From Closterium sp. NIES-65 (lineage: Eukaryota; Streptophyta; Zygnematophyceae; Desmidiales; Closteriaceae): DNA of 64,000 bases. The translations under genes were made by a program, and so were the position numbers. The notes below the pieces were generated by a model. That model saw only the letters and a program-made list of their open reading frames with translations, was not told the origin of the DNA and made no database searches. The stretch's first letter is position 1; each line of letters opens with the position of its first letter. The stretch covers positions 682,001 through 746,000 of the forward strand of contig CANXME010000105.1 in the NCBI GenBank assembly GCA_948144175.1, given 5' to 3'. Below are positions 28,951 to 41,649 of this stretch, piece by piece.

Positions 28951-29334
28951 TGGTATAGAGCTGGTTCCCTCGTGGGAACTGTTCCTAGGGCCCGCCAACT
29001 TTTTTTTTCCTGCCCGGAGCACGCTTGGCCCCTGCCCGAGCCGCACCATGAATCGTCCCCCCTCTAGCGGCCTCTAGCGGCCCCTAACGGCCCCGTCGCG
29101 CCGCCCTTTCGGCCCCGTCGCGCCGCCCTTGCAGCCCCGTCACGCCGCCCTTTCGGCTCCGTCGCGCCGCCCTTGCGGCCCCGTCACGCCGCCCTTGTGG
29201 CCCCGTCGCGTCACCCCTTACGCGGCCTCGTCGCCGCCCTTTCCTACGTCCCCGTCGCCGCCCTTTCAGCGGCCCCGTCGCCGCCCTTTTAGCGGCCCCG
29301 TCGCCGCCCTTCCACGGCCCCGTCGCCAGAGCAC

Positions 29335-29886
29335 ATGGCCGCAGCGAAGAGGGTGTTGCGCTACGTGTGCAGTACGTCGGGCATGGGGCTAGTGCTTGGA
29401 GGGCGACGTCGAGTGGTCCTCACAGGTCACGCTGACGCTTCTTGGGCTGACGACCAGGCTCTGCAGCGGTCGTCACAGGGTTACACCTTCAGCCTTGGCT
29501 CCGGCTCTGTTTCGTGGCGGTCTACCCGCTCGTCTTCTGTTCTCAGCTCCAGCTGTGAGGCTGAGATCTACGCAGGGGCCATGGCTGCACAGGAGCTACG
29601 CTGGCTCACCTACCTACTGACTGACCTAGGAGAGCAGCCTCGTTCTCCTCCAGTTCTGTACGTAGACGACAAGGCCATGCTGACCTTGTGTCGGGAGCAC
29701 AGACTGGAGCACAGAACGAAGCACACTGCTCTCCGCTACTTCCTTGCTCGTGAGCTGCAGTAGCGTGGTCAGCTCCGCCTCACCTATGTGGCCTCTGAGG
29801 CCAACACTGCTGATATCTTCACCAAGGCCCTTCCGCCTTGTGATCATCAGCGCTTCTGTACTTTGCTAGGTCTTGTGCCTACCTAG
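29335..29886 (+). pseudogene. Element C residual RT end and RNase H
   Basis: Reads MAAAKRVLRYVCSTSGMGLV at the start, the RNase H signatures GHADASWADDQALQRSSQGY and CEAEIYAGAMAAQELRWLTY, then RELQ, an in-frame TAG (29761-29763) where sister copies have Gln, and on to EANTADIFTKALPPCDHQRF and the final stop at about 29884. Gag, protease, integrase and most of RT are missing. Confidence 0.85.
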
Positions 29887-30106
29887 CCTCACTTGCTCAC
29901 TTCTTGATCTTGTTTGTACTGTACTCTTTCGATACCTGCACTTGCTTGTTTACCTATATATATATGATCTTGCTTGTGAACTGACCTTGTGCCCTTACTC
30001 TTGTGCTCGGACTGTGTGGTGACTTTGTGATCCACCCTGAGCTTTGCTTTGCTTTGCTTGACTGGTCTTGTGACCACTTGTTCTCCCCACTTTGCCTATG
30101 GGGGTG

Positions 30107-30239
30107 TGTCAGAACAATATAGCTTATACAATTGTGTAGGCTTTAGTGGGGTAGCCCATAAGGGGTACAACCCAATTAGGGTTAGTACTTGTACCCAACT
30201 CTTTCATAGTTCAATCATTCTCTCGTTTCATTCTTCACA
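30107..30239 (+). repeat. 3' LTR of element C
   Basis: 133 bp, about 98% identical to 28818-28950. Confidence 0.9.
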
Positions 30240-30244
30240 GATTT

Positions 30245-33200
30245 TTCTTGCGCCCCTCATGTACTGGCCTCTTGTCGTCCCGTCATAGAACAACGATTGG
30301 CGGTTTGTGGACACATCCTGTCGCGTTGTACATAAAGCATACGGGTATGTGCCATTCCCGCGACAGCTGCTCACGCTCGTCCACAGACGTGCCTAACGGC
30401 ACCCGTGTGGGGATTAACGGAAACTCCGTGAAAGTGAACACCTTTTTGGGCGGTGCATTCAGTGCCTCAAGGAGGGATACCAGGGACGCCATTTCTTCAA
30501 AAAAGTATGCTGCAACGCCGGGTGAAACACAATCCCGGCAAGTGCATGGGTTTCTTTGTGCTTCGCGGTTCTTGCTGTATTAACAACTAAGGCCACACTT
30601 GTGCCACATTAGCATACCATTGGAACCCCGTACCCAGAAAGCAATCGCACTTGGTACACCCCCCAATAGTGTCCACCAATGATACGAGCCTGCGCACCAA
30701 TGGTTGTGCGTCTTTCTGATTACACCCACGCCCCAACCGTGACTCCGTCCCTCGCCGGAACGCGGGCGTGCCACGTACCTGTAACTTGCAACACCAAACC
30801 GCGCCCCCCAGGGGGGTTTGCAGTTTCACTCAGTGCGCAATACAGCATACCCCATCATCTCACATGCGTTAAGTACACTCACCATTCAAAGAAACTGGAG
30901 TGTTCAAATAACAGCTACAAAGAACGCATAAGCATGTAGACACCACGGCACTACAGTTGCGGTCATGGCGCTCTATGTGTCGGTCTCTAGATCACCCAAG
31001 TGACAACCCGTCTTTCATCATGCGACTAGGGCGTGTAAGTCTACACTTTGAGTAGCCAGCTGTGAAAATAACTGCAGCATATGCACACCACAACCCTCAA
31101 ACGCCTCCTCACACCCCCACCTCAAAATCACTCACATAGAAGAAACTTGTTCAGCAGCAACACTGCAGGGTTGCTGAAAGAGCGGCAAATGTGCACAACT
31201 CGCAGAATGCTCTCCACCTCAATCACTACGTGCCTTGTGTCCTTGCGTGACGGTGTTAACTACACGGAGGTGGTGAGGGGGCATATGCCTGCCCTCTCAT
31301 ACCACCGCACGTACACAAACCCCTTCCGGTCGCCCTCTGTTGTCGCTACCTTGAAAATACACAGCGCCTTCGCATACCACTCCTCCTTCTTGCCCGACTT
31401 CACTGCAAAGTCAGTGAAGCACTTCTCCTTGGGGCTTGCCTTGATGAACGCCCCCTTGGGGACCAGTGCTCCGCCTTTGGTGCGCGGAATCGCCACCGCG
31501 GTGTGGGCCTCCATGAGTGGGGCATTGGGATAAGGAGCAAGATCGGGTGTATACTCGATACGCACACATACAGAGCCTAAGCACTCAACAACAACAACCT
31601 TGGTGGAGGATACACTTGCGCATGTGTACGCACCACGACCTCAGATGTGGTGATCTTGGCAGCCACCATGCTGCCTGGTAGCGCATCCATGAGGTCGCCA
31701 AGTGCCGTACGGTAGGTACCCATCACCGCATCTCCCTCCTCCGCCGGCTGCATTGTGAGTCCCTTCCTCGTGAGCACGGGCTTCATCGTCTCAACAGCCT
31801 GCGGGTGTGGAAGGCAATGGGTATGTCGCGATCGTGTCCGCAGACAAGTCACGTGGTATTGACGTGTCCAACGATCATACGGTCATGCAAGGGATATGCT
31901 ACGCACAGTCTCACCTCGCGCCGCGCCGTCGCATACTCACGCCCGCCACCCGCGTCCTGTGCCACCTCCCTGCAGATCTCTCTCTGCACCTCCTCCTCCA
32001 CGATGCGTCGGGGGATGTCCTTCCAGTTGCTGCCCCTGACCGGGATCTTGACCGTCCCCTTGTGGGTATGCTCCCACATCTCCGTGCTGTAGTGGTGCGG
32101 CATTCCGCGCATGATCACATTGTCCAGCATGTGGACAATCATGTGAATCTTTGGAAAGCGCCAATGCGATGCATGATCCGGATACGCCTGCGGCAAAATC
32201 TCGACCAACCTGTGGATCATGCCACGTCCCGTCGGAAAAAAGAACACGCAAATCAAAGATGCGGTCAGTGACAGCAAGCACCCAACTCTGCGGCTAGCAT
32301 TGGCATGCAACGTCCACTATACCTACGCCCGGATTATACTCCATACTTGATGGCGTGTCCACGGGCGATGGCGAGAGTGGAGTCCGTGTGTCCGCTGACG
32401 CCCAGAAACGCCTTGTAGAAGGTTGCGTACATCCTGAACGCACGCACGCGGAGCGCAGCCAGGTCTCCCGCCTCTCCTGCTTGCAGCGCAGACTTGTCGG
32501 CCACCAGAATTGGCATCACTTGCATCATGCTGCGGTGTTCGAAGGCTGCGTAGTTGGCCCCACTCATGAAGTAGGAACTGCCTCCGGGTAGACGCAATAG
32601 AATACTTGGTGTCTCTCCTTTGGTTGCCTTCTTGCGCCTGGAGGGGTGGAGGGCCCGGGAAGGGGTGCTCTCAGGGATTAACATTGGACCTCCCTGTGTA
32701 ACCCTAAATACATGCATTCACTTCACATCGTGCTCACGTCATTCTGTTCTATGTTCCGCCCATATCCCAGTTTACAATACGACTAACCTCTCGACTTCTC
32801 GCCTCTCTGGCTTGGAAAGAACAGCGATGTGGTTCTCCAGCAAGTGCAGCGCCATCCCAGAGTCCAGCACGTGCATGATGTCCGCGACAGTAGCACCAAA
32901 TGGGTTGCCCCACACAGTGTCCGAGAAATTCCACTGCGATAACACACACTGCAGGGTGGTGCAAGTAGGATGAGAGGGGTTCATGTCATACGGTACGATG
33001 GCGGGCTTATCATTAGATCGCCACCATCAATGCGTACTGCACACACATACCTCCACTGGATGGGTTGACCACTCGGACTGAATTGCTTCAGCATCTTTCA
33101 CAGTCTTGCACGCAAGCATGTTGCGCAACACATGCATCTCGGAGTCTACGGTCCTCGGCGTGGCCTTATGCTTCAAGTCTCCAAGGAGGTCTTCTGATAC

Positions 33201-33596
33201 GTAACATGTGCAACAGGGTCTCTTGGTGCCTGTTTGCATCGTCGCGGTGACGCGGCACTGTTCGATGAAGTCGCGAGGGTAACCAAAGAAGCATGGGACG
33301 GCCTTCACAGGCTCCCCCTGTGGATCAATGACATAGAACACCCTTAATGGAGCGCTGGGCCGAGAGGGATGTAAAAGAAGGAAACAGGTGGACAGGACAT
33401 TGTTTGACCAAAAGGCTGGCGGCGGAACTACGATGCGCAGCACATGTAGCAAAATCCGGAGTAGGTGCATACCTTGAAGACTCTCGCATGAGGGGCCCGA
33501 GAATGATCCGAATTGCCTCCTGAAACACTCTTGCTTTCTCGGTAGAAGTTGCCCACTCGGGGGGGAACGGCAGCACAGCAGCCAGAACATGGCTCG
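30245..33596 (-). pseudogene. Plavaka/CACTA-like DNA transposase gene, 5' exons (piece 1 of 3)
   Basis: At least eight short exons with GT..AG borders: 33473-33596, 33051-33354, 32788-32948, 32347-32693, 31881-32209, 31616-31798, about 31270-31577 and about 30245-30510. Diagnostic stretches are FYVIDPQGEPVKAVPCFFGY with CCTCYVS (the DxEQ/CxxC region of Plavaka transposases), WNFSDTVWGNPFGATVADIM with HVLDSG (the DxMH-like motif), and WRFPKIHMIVHMLDNVI with YSTEMWEHTHKG (the C-terminal FPKxH region). These families cut and paste DNA. An in-frame TGA at 30283-30285 follows KPPIVVL, and the 5' end is lost at the join to copia fragment D. The copy is dead. Family assignment is from remembered motifs, not a search. 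Confidence 0.6.
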
Positions 33597-33599
33597 GGT

Positions 33600-34699
33600 G
33601 TCACCCTTGCTGCGCAAGGGGAAGACCGTGGTGTAACGCGAGTAGTCGTCAACCACCAGCAGGAAGTAGCGCTCGTGACCCTGTCCACACACGCAGGCCG
33701 GGCCCCACACGTCCATGTGAAGCGTCTGCAGCGGGGCCTCTGTCGGAGGAAACTGAGAGGAGTGCGGGGCAGCCCGGAGCCGCCCCTCGACACAGGGGAC
33801 ACAGGAAGGACCAGGCCCTGGAGGAAGGGGAGGGAGGGACCGGGGAAGACCAGAGACAAGGAGACGGGAAGCCATGCCTCGGAGACGAGGCAGGGAGGGG
33901 TGACCAAGACGGTGGTGCCACAGGAGAGTCTCGTGAGACAGGAGGCGACACGAGCAGGGGGCAGACTCAGGACCAGACCTGGACGCTTCAGCAAACACCT
34001 GACTCGACGCAGCTACCTGGCCAGACGCAGGGACAGAAGGAGACTCAGTGGTCAGGGTGTAGAGGCTCGACCCCGGCCGACGCGTAAACGTGGCCAGGTG
34101 CCGACCTGTGCGCGCGTCCGAGCAGTGGGTCACCCGCTGACTCGCAGGAGTAAACTGGTGAACCCCCGCATCCTGTAGGTCAGCACCACTCACCAAGTTC
34201 GTAGAGAACGAGGGGAGGTAAAGACCAGACAAGGTGCCAGAGGGGGCAGCCGGACACGGGAGGACAGTGGAGAAGTGAGAGAGGACAGGACCCCCAGAGG
34301 GGTCTGCCAGGGAGACTGCAACTGGCCGACCAAGCGGCGTGAGTGTGGTGCGGTCTCGAAAGAAGGAGCGAGAAGCCCCTGAGTCAAGTGTGAAGGTGAG
34401 GGAGGCCGAAGCCCACGCAGTACTTGAGAGCGCAGACTCACCAGCACCTGAGGACGCAAACGCACTGGCACCTAGAGCAGCAGCCTCACTGGCACCTAGA
34501 GCAGCACCCTCACCAGTACCTAGAGCAGCAGTCTCAATGCCAGGGTCGAGCTAGAAACACCGGTAACAGTCACCCTCATCACTAATAGTCACAGCATACA
34601 TGGCAGCAAGGATAGCATCAAAGTCAAGATCATAGATAGCGACACCTGCCCTAGTCAGCTCTCCCCAGCGGGGGATCTCACTAGCCTCCGAAAACTGCT
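33600..34699 (-). pseudogene. Copia fragment D (gag end, protease, start of integrase)
   Basis: Reads from gag (GEIPRWGELTRAGVAIYDL), with a stop after CYRCF (34552), through the protease LTFTLDSGASRSFF, the pre-integrase HRLGHPSLPRLRGMA and CVPCVEGRLRAAP to the integrase start MDVWGPACV and FPLRSKGDT. It then joins Plavaka exon DNA at about 33600. The right end is cut by the LTR of element E after ctgct (34695-34699). D has no LTR of its own in the window. Confidence 0.8.
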
Positions 34700-34833
34700 T
34701 GTGAAAATGAGAACGAGGATGGATGAACTATGAATGAAGTGAGTACATATAGGAAACCCTAATTGGGTTGTACCCCCTATGGGATACCCCACTATAGCCT
34801 ACACAACAGCATAAGCTATAGAATGTTCTGACA
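34700..34833 (-). repeat. 3' LTR of element E
   Basis: TGTGAAAATGAGAACG to ATGTTCTGACA. Closest in the window to the LTR of element C (reverse complement). Confidence 0.8.
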
Positions 34834-34999
34834 CACCCCCATAGGCAAAGTGGGGGAGAACAAGGGGTCACAAGACCAGTCAAGCAAAGCAAAGCAGAGC
34901 AAGCTCAGGGTGGATCACAACGTCACCACACAGTCCGAGCACAACGACAAGGCCACAAGGCCAGTTCACATGCAAGAGTACACACATATATATATAGAG

Positions 35000-37900
35000 C
35001 TAGACAAGCAAGAGCAGGTACATATATGTGACAGTACAAGCAAGGTCAAGAGGAGAGCAAGTGAGGCAAGACAGGCACAAGACCCAGCTGAGTGCAGAAG
35101 CGCTGATGGTCACAAGGCGCAAGTGCCTTGGGGAACACATCAGCAATGTTAGCCTCAGAGGCCACGTACGCAAGTCGCAACTGACCCACTGCTGCAGCTC
35201 ACGAGCAGGAAAGTAACGGAGAGCAATGTGCTTCGTTCTGTGCTCTAAGCGCTGCTCTCGACACAAGGCCAGCATGGCCTTGTTATCTACATACAGCACT
35301 GGAGGAGAACAAGGCGGCTCTCCAAGGTCAGTCAGCACGCATGAGCCAGCGAAGCTCCTGTGCAGCCATGGCCCCGGCGTAGATCTCAGCCTCACAACTT
35401 GAGCCGAGAACAGAAGACGAGCGAGTAGCCCGCCACGAGACAGAGCCGGAAGAGCTCGTGTGTCTCTTCTGCAGCTACGTGAGCCACGTAGGCGAGTCCA
35501 GCAGTGTCAGCTGTGGCAAAGACCAAGTCGTCGACATACACGAGGATGTAGAACGGCGGCAAAGAGGTGTCGGTGCGCAGAAACAACGACGATTCAGCAG
35601 TAGAGGGAGCAAACCCAAGAGCCGCAAGCGTAGTCCTCAGTGTGTCGTGCCACTCACGCGGTGCCTGGCGGAGACCGTAGACTGGCCGTCGGAGGCTCCA
35701 CTGGGTGCCAGGAGGGAAAGTCCCAGTGACACCAGGTGGACGGCGCAGCCAGATCTCCTCGTGTAGGCTACCCTGCAAGAAAGCAGTGCTGAAGTCTAGA
35801 GAGTGGAGCTCGTAGTCGCGCTGAGCGGCTATGTGCAGCAGCACCCGAAGAGTGGTCATCTTCGGGGTGGGAGAGAAGGTCTGAAAGTAGTCAACTCCCT
35901 GCCGCTGACTAAAGCCACGAGCGACGTACCGTGCCTTGAAGACAGGTGGAGAGCCCGGCGGCCGCTTCACCCTGAAGATCCACATGCCACTGACGATGTT
36001 CGCCCCAGGAGGGGGAACCGCGTCAACGTAGGTGCCTGTGGACTTCCAGGAAGCCATCTCTGCATCCATAGCTGCCTGCCACTGAGAGGAGTAGGGACCC
36101 TCTACGGCCTCCGCGTAAGAGCGCGGAGTCGGGATGTCAAGTGCATCCGGGTCTCCCTCAGGGGTAAGTAGTACGGACGCGAGATGAGGTGAAGCAGCAG
36201 CCAGACACTGGAACTCCTCCTGCCTGTCCTCAATGACGTCCGTGCCAAGAGCACACTCACCCCCGACGGACGGAGGACAGACAGACGCAGACTCAGCAAC
36301 AAGACTGGCAACGTAGTCTAGACGACAGCGAGTAGCAAAGTCGACGAGCTCAGCAACAAGCGCAAACGCAGCAGTGGACTCAAAAGAGGGGTCAGTGACG
36401 ACAGTAGCAAGGAGACGCGTGACAGTAGGACTGGCAGTACGAAGAGAGTCCGACTCTGGGTTGGCAAGTGTAGTCAGAGAGGACTCAGGAGGAGAAGGCA
36501 AAGGGGCACGCAGAGGAGCAGTGGACGGACGCAGAGACATCCGGTGCGTGCCAGGGATAGGGGGAGGACGCTGACGCGAACCGCGACCACTAGCGCGAGC
36601 AGCACAAACAGGCAACGCGGGACGAGACGCAGGCTCACGACGCTCAGCAAGACCTCCAGTAGGACCAGTGTAAGGAGAGGGAGCAGGAAGTGGGGAGGCG
36701 GGCGCTAACTGTGACTGTGACTGGACAAGCGGTGGACACTCTACAGGAGGAGAAAGACCAAGAACCTGCTGCAAGAGTGGAACGAAGTACGGCCGAGGCC
36801 GCGCGGCAACTCCAAACACAGCAGGGACAGCACCAGCACCCTCAGTGGCAGCATCAGCGCCAACAGCACCTCCAGCGGCAGGACCTCCAGCAGCACCAGC
36901 AGCACCCGCAGCAGGACCACCGCCAGGAAGGACAGTAGCAGTCTCAGCACCAACACCCTCAGCGGCCCCAGCTCCAGGTGGACCCGAAGGCACAGCAGCT
37001 CCGGGACCAGCGGCACAAGTACCCTCAGCAGCCGAAGAAGCTCCAGCTCCAGCAGTACGCCTCCAGCGGCGAGCAAACCACTCGCGCAGCTCTTGTGGAG
37101 AGAGGGGCTCCCGCCGAGACGAAGTACCCGGAGAACCTCTAGGCCCCGCACCGCCAGACGCCACAAGGGGAGGTCCAGTGGCCGCAGGCTCCGCAACTCC
37201 AGGCTCAGCAACTCAAGACGCAGCACCCCCTGGCTCAGTAGCTCCTGACGTAGCACCCCCAGGCTCAGCACCCCCAGTCGCAGCACCCCCCAGCTCAGCA
37301 CCCCCAGTCGCAGCACCCCCAGGCTCAGCACCCCCAGTCGTAGCACCCCCAGGCTCAGCACCCCCAGAGTCAGCACCCCCAGGCTCAGCACCCGCAGCAG
37401 TACCAGAGTCACCAACAACCTCGACCGGCTCGACTGCGTCTACCTGGGACACACCTGAAGGGGCAGGACCCTGAGGGGGGAGGGGGTCTACCGGGGGGGG
37501 ACCTGGCACAAGGAAGTGCGGTGGCGGGGGGAGGGAAGGAGTGCGGTAGGGGAAGAGGCGGTAGAAGGGTACTGACTCATCGAACGTGACGTCCTGGGAG
37601 GACAGAACACGACGAGAGGAGGGGTGGTAGAACTGCCACCCTGGGGCGTCAGGGGGGAAGCCAAGGAAGACACAGGGAGCAGCACGAGGGGACGGCTTGT
37701 CCGCAGACAAGTCGCGAACAAACGCCCGAGATCCCCAGACACGGAACGCAGACGCATCGCCGACCTTCCCCGTCCACAGCAGAGCTGGGGAGGTCTCCGG
37801 CCGGGAGACCCTGGGGTGAAGGTTGATTTGATGCGCTGCGTACCGAACAGCAAACGGCCACAGAAAATGGGGGGGCAGCCGCATGCATCATGGACGTACG

Positions 37901-40457
37901 AGCGACGTCCATGACCATGCCAATGCGGCGCTCAGCAATCCCATTTTGCTGTGGAGAGTCCGGAAGCGTAAAGGTCTGGCGGATGCCTCGTGCACGACAG
38001 TAGGCTCGCAGAAGGCCAGAGGAGAACTCTCCACCTCGGTCAGAGTGCAGGCGCAGAACAGGAAAGGCCGAGCCGAAGCTCCTCCTGAGCTGGAGACGAG
38101 CTTCGCGGATCCAGTCGATCAACACCTCAGTGACATCACCCTTGCTGCGCAAGGGGAAGACTGTGGTGTAACGCGAGTAGTCCTCAACCACCAGCAGGAA
38201 GTAGCGCTCGTGACTCTGTCCACGGACGCGGGCCGGGCCCCACACGTCCATGTGAAGCGTCTGCAGTGGGACCTCTGTCGAGGGAAAGTGGGAGGAGTGA
38301 GGGGCAGCCCGGAGCCGCCCCTCGACACAGGGGACACAGGAAGGTCCTGGCCCCGAAGGAAGGGAAGGGAGAGACCGCGGGAGAACAGAGACAAGGACAG
38401 GGGAAGCCATGCCCCGGAGACGAGGTAAGGAGGGGTGGCCAAGACGGTGGTGCCACAGGAGAGTCTCGTGAGACAGGAGGCGACACGAGCAGGGGGCAGA
38501 CTCAGGACCAGACCTGGACGCAGCAGCAAACACCTGACCGGACGCAGCTACCTGGCCAGACGTAGGGACAGGAGGAGACTCAGTGGTCATGGTGTAGAGA
38601 CTCGACCCCGGCCGACGCGAAAACGTGGCTAGGTGTCGGCCTGTGCGGACATCCGAGCAGTGGGTCACCCGCTGACTCGCAGGAGTAAACTGGTGAACCC
38701 CCGCATCCTGCAGGTCAGCACCACTCACCAAGTTCGTCGAGAACGAGGGGAGGTACAGACCAGACAGGGTGCCCGAGGGGACAGCCGGACACGGGAGGAC
38801 AGTGGAGAAGTGAGAGAGGACAGGACCCCCAGAGGGGTCAGCCAGGGAGACTGCAACCGGCCAACCAAGCGGCGTGAGTGTGGTGCGGTCTCGAAAGAAG
38901 GAGCGAGAAGCCCCTGAGTCAAGCGTGAAGGTGAGGGAGGCCGAAGCCGACGTAGTACCTGAGAGCGCAGCCTCACCAGTACCTGAAAGCGCAGACGCAC
39001 TGGCACCTAGAGCAGCAGCCTCACAAGCACCTAGCGCAGCAGTACCAATGCCCGGGTCGGGCGGGAAACACCGGTAACAGTCACCCTCCTCACTAATAGT
39101 CACAGCATACATGGCAGCAAGGATAGCATCAAAGTCAAGATCAAAGATAGCTACGCCAGCCCTAGACAGCTCTCCCCAACGGGGAATCTCACTAGCCTCG
39201 GGGAACTGCTGACACCAAGCGTCCGTCAGGCGGCCAAAGGAGCGCTAGGTGGGGTGGGCACCCCTACACTGCTCACCCGTGCGGTCGCCGGAACGAAGGA
39301 CGTAGGTGCACGGACCAAAACCACCACCCCGCTGACGTTGCGTGTACCACTCACGGAGCTGTTGGGGCGGGGGGATGTCCCGCAAACGCTGCTGCTGCTG
39401 CTGCTGCTGCTGGCGCTGACCACCGCCAGAGCCGCTCCGCTTCGGGGCACCACCCCGACCAGCTCCACCCCCTCCGCCACCGCCGCCTCCACCTCCGCCA
39501 CCACCGCCGCCTCCGCTCCCACCGCTGCCGCCGCCACCGCCTCCTCCTCCGCTGCTGCCACCACCACCACCACCCCCGCCACCACTCCCACCGCCACCCC
39601 CACTCCCTCCGCCGCCTCCACCGCCACCTCCACCGCCCCCGCCGGCTCCACCCGCGCCCTTGCCCCCCTTGCCCTTGCCAGGGCGGCGTCTCCCGCTAAG
39701 GGCAGACGCCGCGCCGACCGACTCAAGACCAAGCAAGTCGGCAGCAGCAGAAGAGGCAACAGAGGGCAGCAAGGGGGAAGGAGAACACCCCTCAAAGATG
39801 GGGGTGCGAGGGTCACCACGAGAGGCTCCTACAGCGACGATGCTCTTCTCCGCCGCCAGGAGGGCCTTCTCGAGGAGGTCGACAGTGAGAGTGGTGGGAC
39901 AGACTGAGAGGAAGTGGTCCGTGACTACGCGAAGGGAGTCAGGGAGGCGTGTGACTATGTAATAGAGAGTGATGTACATGGGGGGGGGGGGGGGGGTTCT
40001 TGGCGCAGAACTCAGCAGGAAGGGCGGCGCGGTAGCGAGTGTCACTAGTGCGGAGGTGCGTAATGAGGTCAGCGACAGTGGGAAAGGCAGCAAGGTCAGG
40101 AAAGAGGTACGGTAGCATGAGGCGGCTCAGTGCAGCAGTGGCTGGGGAAGAGTAGCACGCAACTACAGCGTCGTACAAGGTCTGAGCACTCTTGTACTCA
40201 CTAAAGTGCGCGCGCTCAGTGGTAGGCAGGTGGCGACGCACAGCAAGACGTGCAGCAGCATCGCGGGTGGCCCACTGAGAGCGAACAGTGGGGTCAGCAT
40301 CAGCAGCAGGGGCAGGAGAGGCGCCAGAGGTGAGGTCAAAGAGGGAAAGATCGTCCGCCCTATCGCACTGTAAGAACAGCTGCAGGTCGTCGACCCAGAC
40401 CTCAAAGTCAATGGCTCGACCCTCAGTGTCAAAAGCGAGGACACTAGGGGTAGCCAT
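35000..40457 (-). pseudogene. Element E gag-pol, degenerate
   Basis: Gag starts at ATG 40457 (MATPSVLAFDTEGRAIDFEV). A G17 run at 39970-39986 (C17 on the coding strand) shifts the frame, compared with C10 in element F. Gag C-part 40093-39245 has Gly-rich tract, QLREWY and CTYVLRSGD; it stops near 39245. Protease-integrase reads 39112-37649 (LTFTLDSGASRSFF, MDVWGPARV, HSDRGGEF, NGIAERRIG), with a shift near 37880 (an extra G in the run at 37868). The rest reads 37884-37213. Linker-RT is one frame at 37164-35392 (MWIFRVKRPPGSPPVF, YVDDLVFATADTAGLAYV). About 500 bp spanning the end of RT and start of RNase H are deleted at about 35450, leaving an RNase H remnant at 35000-35395. Confidence 0.8.
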
Positions 40458-40789
40458 GACAACAGTAGACTAGCAGTGCAAGCAGTAGGGAAAGGGGCGG
40501 TGCAGTGACAGAGGCGCTGTGCTCACCGGACAGGGCTGCTCGAGCGGCTCGGCGGTAGGGCGGCTCGGCTGCTGTGCTGCTCGGCGGCTCGGCTGCTGGG
40601 CAACTGGGCGGCTCGGCTGCTGGGCGGCTCGGCGGCTCGGCGGCTCGGCTGTCGGGCGGCTCGGCGGCTCGGCGGCTCGGCTGCTCCGCTGCCGTACGGC
40701 TCGGTTGTGCTGCTGCAGGGCAGTGCGGCGGTCGGCGGCTCGGCTGGGTGAGGCGGCTCGGGCGACGGGCGGCGCTGCAGTAGTGTAGG

Positions 40790-41307
40790 CGGCGGGGCCG
40801 CAACTGAGGGCGGTGGGGCCGCAAGTTAGGGCGGCGGGGCCGCAACTGAGGGCGGCGGGGCCGCAAGTGAGGGCGGCGGGCCGCAGGTGAGGGCGGGGAC
40901 GGGCCGCAACTGAAGGCGGCGGGGCCGCAGGTGAGGGCGGCGGAGCCGCAAGTGAGGGCGGCGGGGCCGCAGGTGAGGGCGGCGACGGGGCCGCAGGTGA
41001 GGGCGGGGTCGAGCCACAGGTGAGGGCGGCGGCGGGGCCACAGCTGAGGCCGGTGACGAGGCCGCAAGTGAGGGCGGCGACGGGCCGCAGGTGAGGGCGG
41101 CGACGGGGCCGCAGCTGAGGGCGGCGTCGGGGCCGCAGGTGAGGGCGGCGACGGGCCGCAGGTGAGGGCGACGACGGGGCCGCAGCTGAGGGCGGCGACG
41201 AGGCCGCAGGTGAGGGCGGCGGGGCCGCAACAGAGGGTGGCGGGGCCACAACAGAGGGTGGCGGGGCCGCAACAGAGGGTGGCGGGGCCGCAACAGAGGG
41301 TGGCGGG
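40790..41307 (-). repeat. GC-rich satellite leader of element E (left part)
   Basis: About 20-bp units (GAGGGCGGCGGGGCCGCAAC and variants), continuing at 56042-56230 on the other side of element F, where the same units resume after the gcggg target copy. Confidence 0.8.
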
Positions 41308-41438
41308 TGTGAAGCAAGGAAAACAGGAATGAAATGACTAAGTCAGAGTTGGGTACAAATGCAACCCTAGAAAGCTGTACCCCATATGTGCTACCCCACT
41401 ATAGCCTACAAACATGCATCAGTTATAATAATCCAACA
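41308..41438 (-). repeat. 3' LTR of element F
   Basis: 131 bp, TGTGAAGCAAGG to AATCCAACA. Confidence 0.9.
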
Positions 41439-41649
41439 CACCCCCATAGGCAAAGTGGGGGAGAACAAGGGGTCACAAGACCAGTCAAGCAAAGTAAAGC
41501 AAAGCAAGCTCAGGGTGGATCACAATGTCACCACACAGTCCGAGCACAAGAGCAGGGCCAGAGGCCAGTTCACATGCAGGAGTACAGACATATATATAAA
41601 ACTAGACAAGCAAGAGCAGGTATATATATATGTCACAGTACAAGTGAAG

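Larger units (their letters stand above)
28818..30239 (+). mobile_element. Internally deleted copia element C
   Basis: The only plus-strand member of the lineage. LTRs of 133 bp at 28818-28950 and 30107-30239 differ at 2 positions. Flanks are gattc (28813-28817) and gattt (30240-30244), one mismatch in the target copy. Primer site TGGTATAGAGCTGG at 28951; purine tract CTATGGGGGTG before the 3' LTR. Internal DNA of about 1.16 kb holds a leader with CGCCGCCCTTTCGGCCCCGT repeats fused directly to the last part of pol. It cannot move by itself. Confidence 0.88.

Noticed and set aside
31081..31533. Plus-strand ORFs over the transposase exons
   Set aside because: Shadows of minus-strand exons that have splice borders and family motifs.
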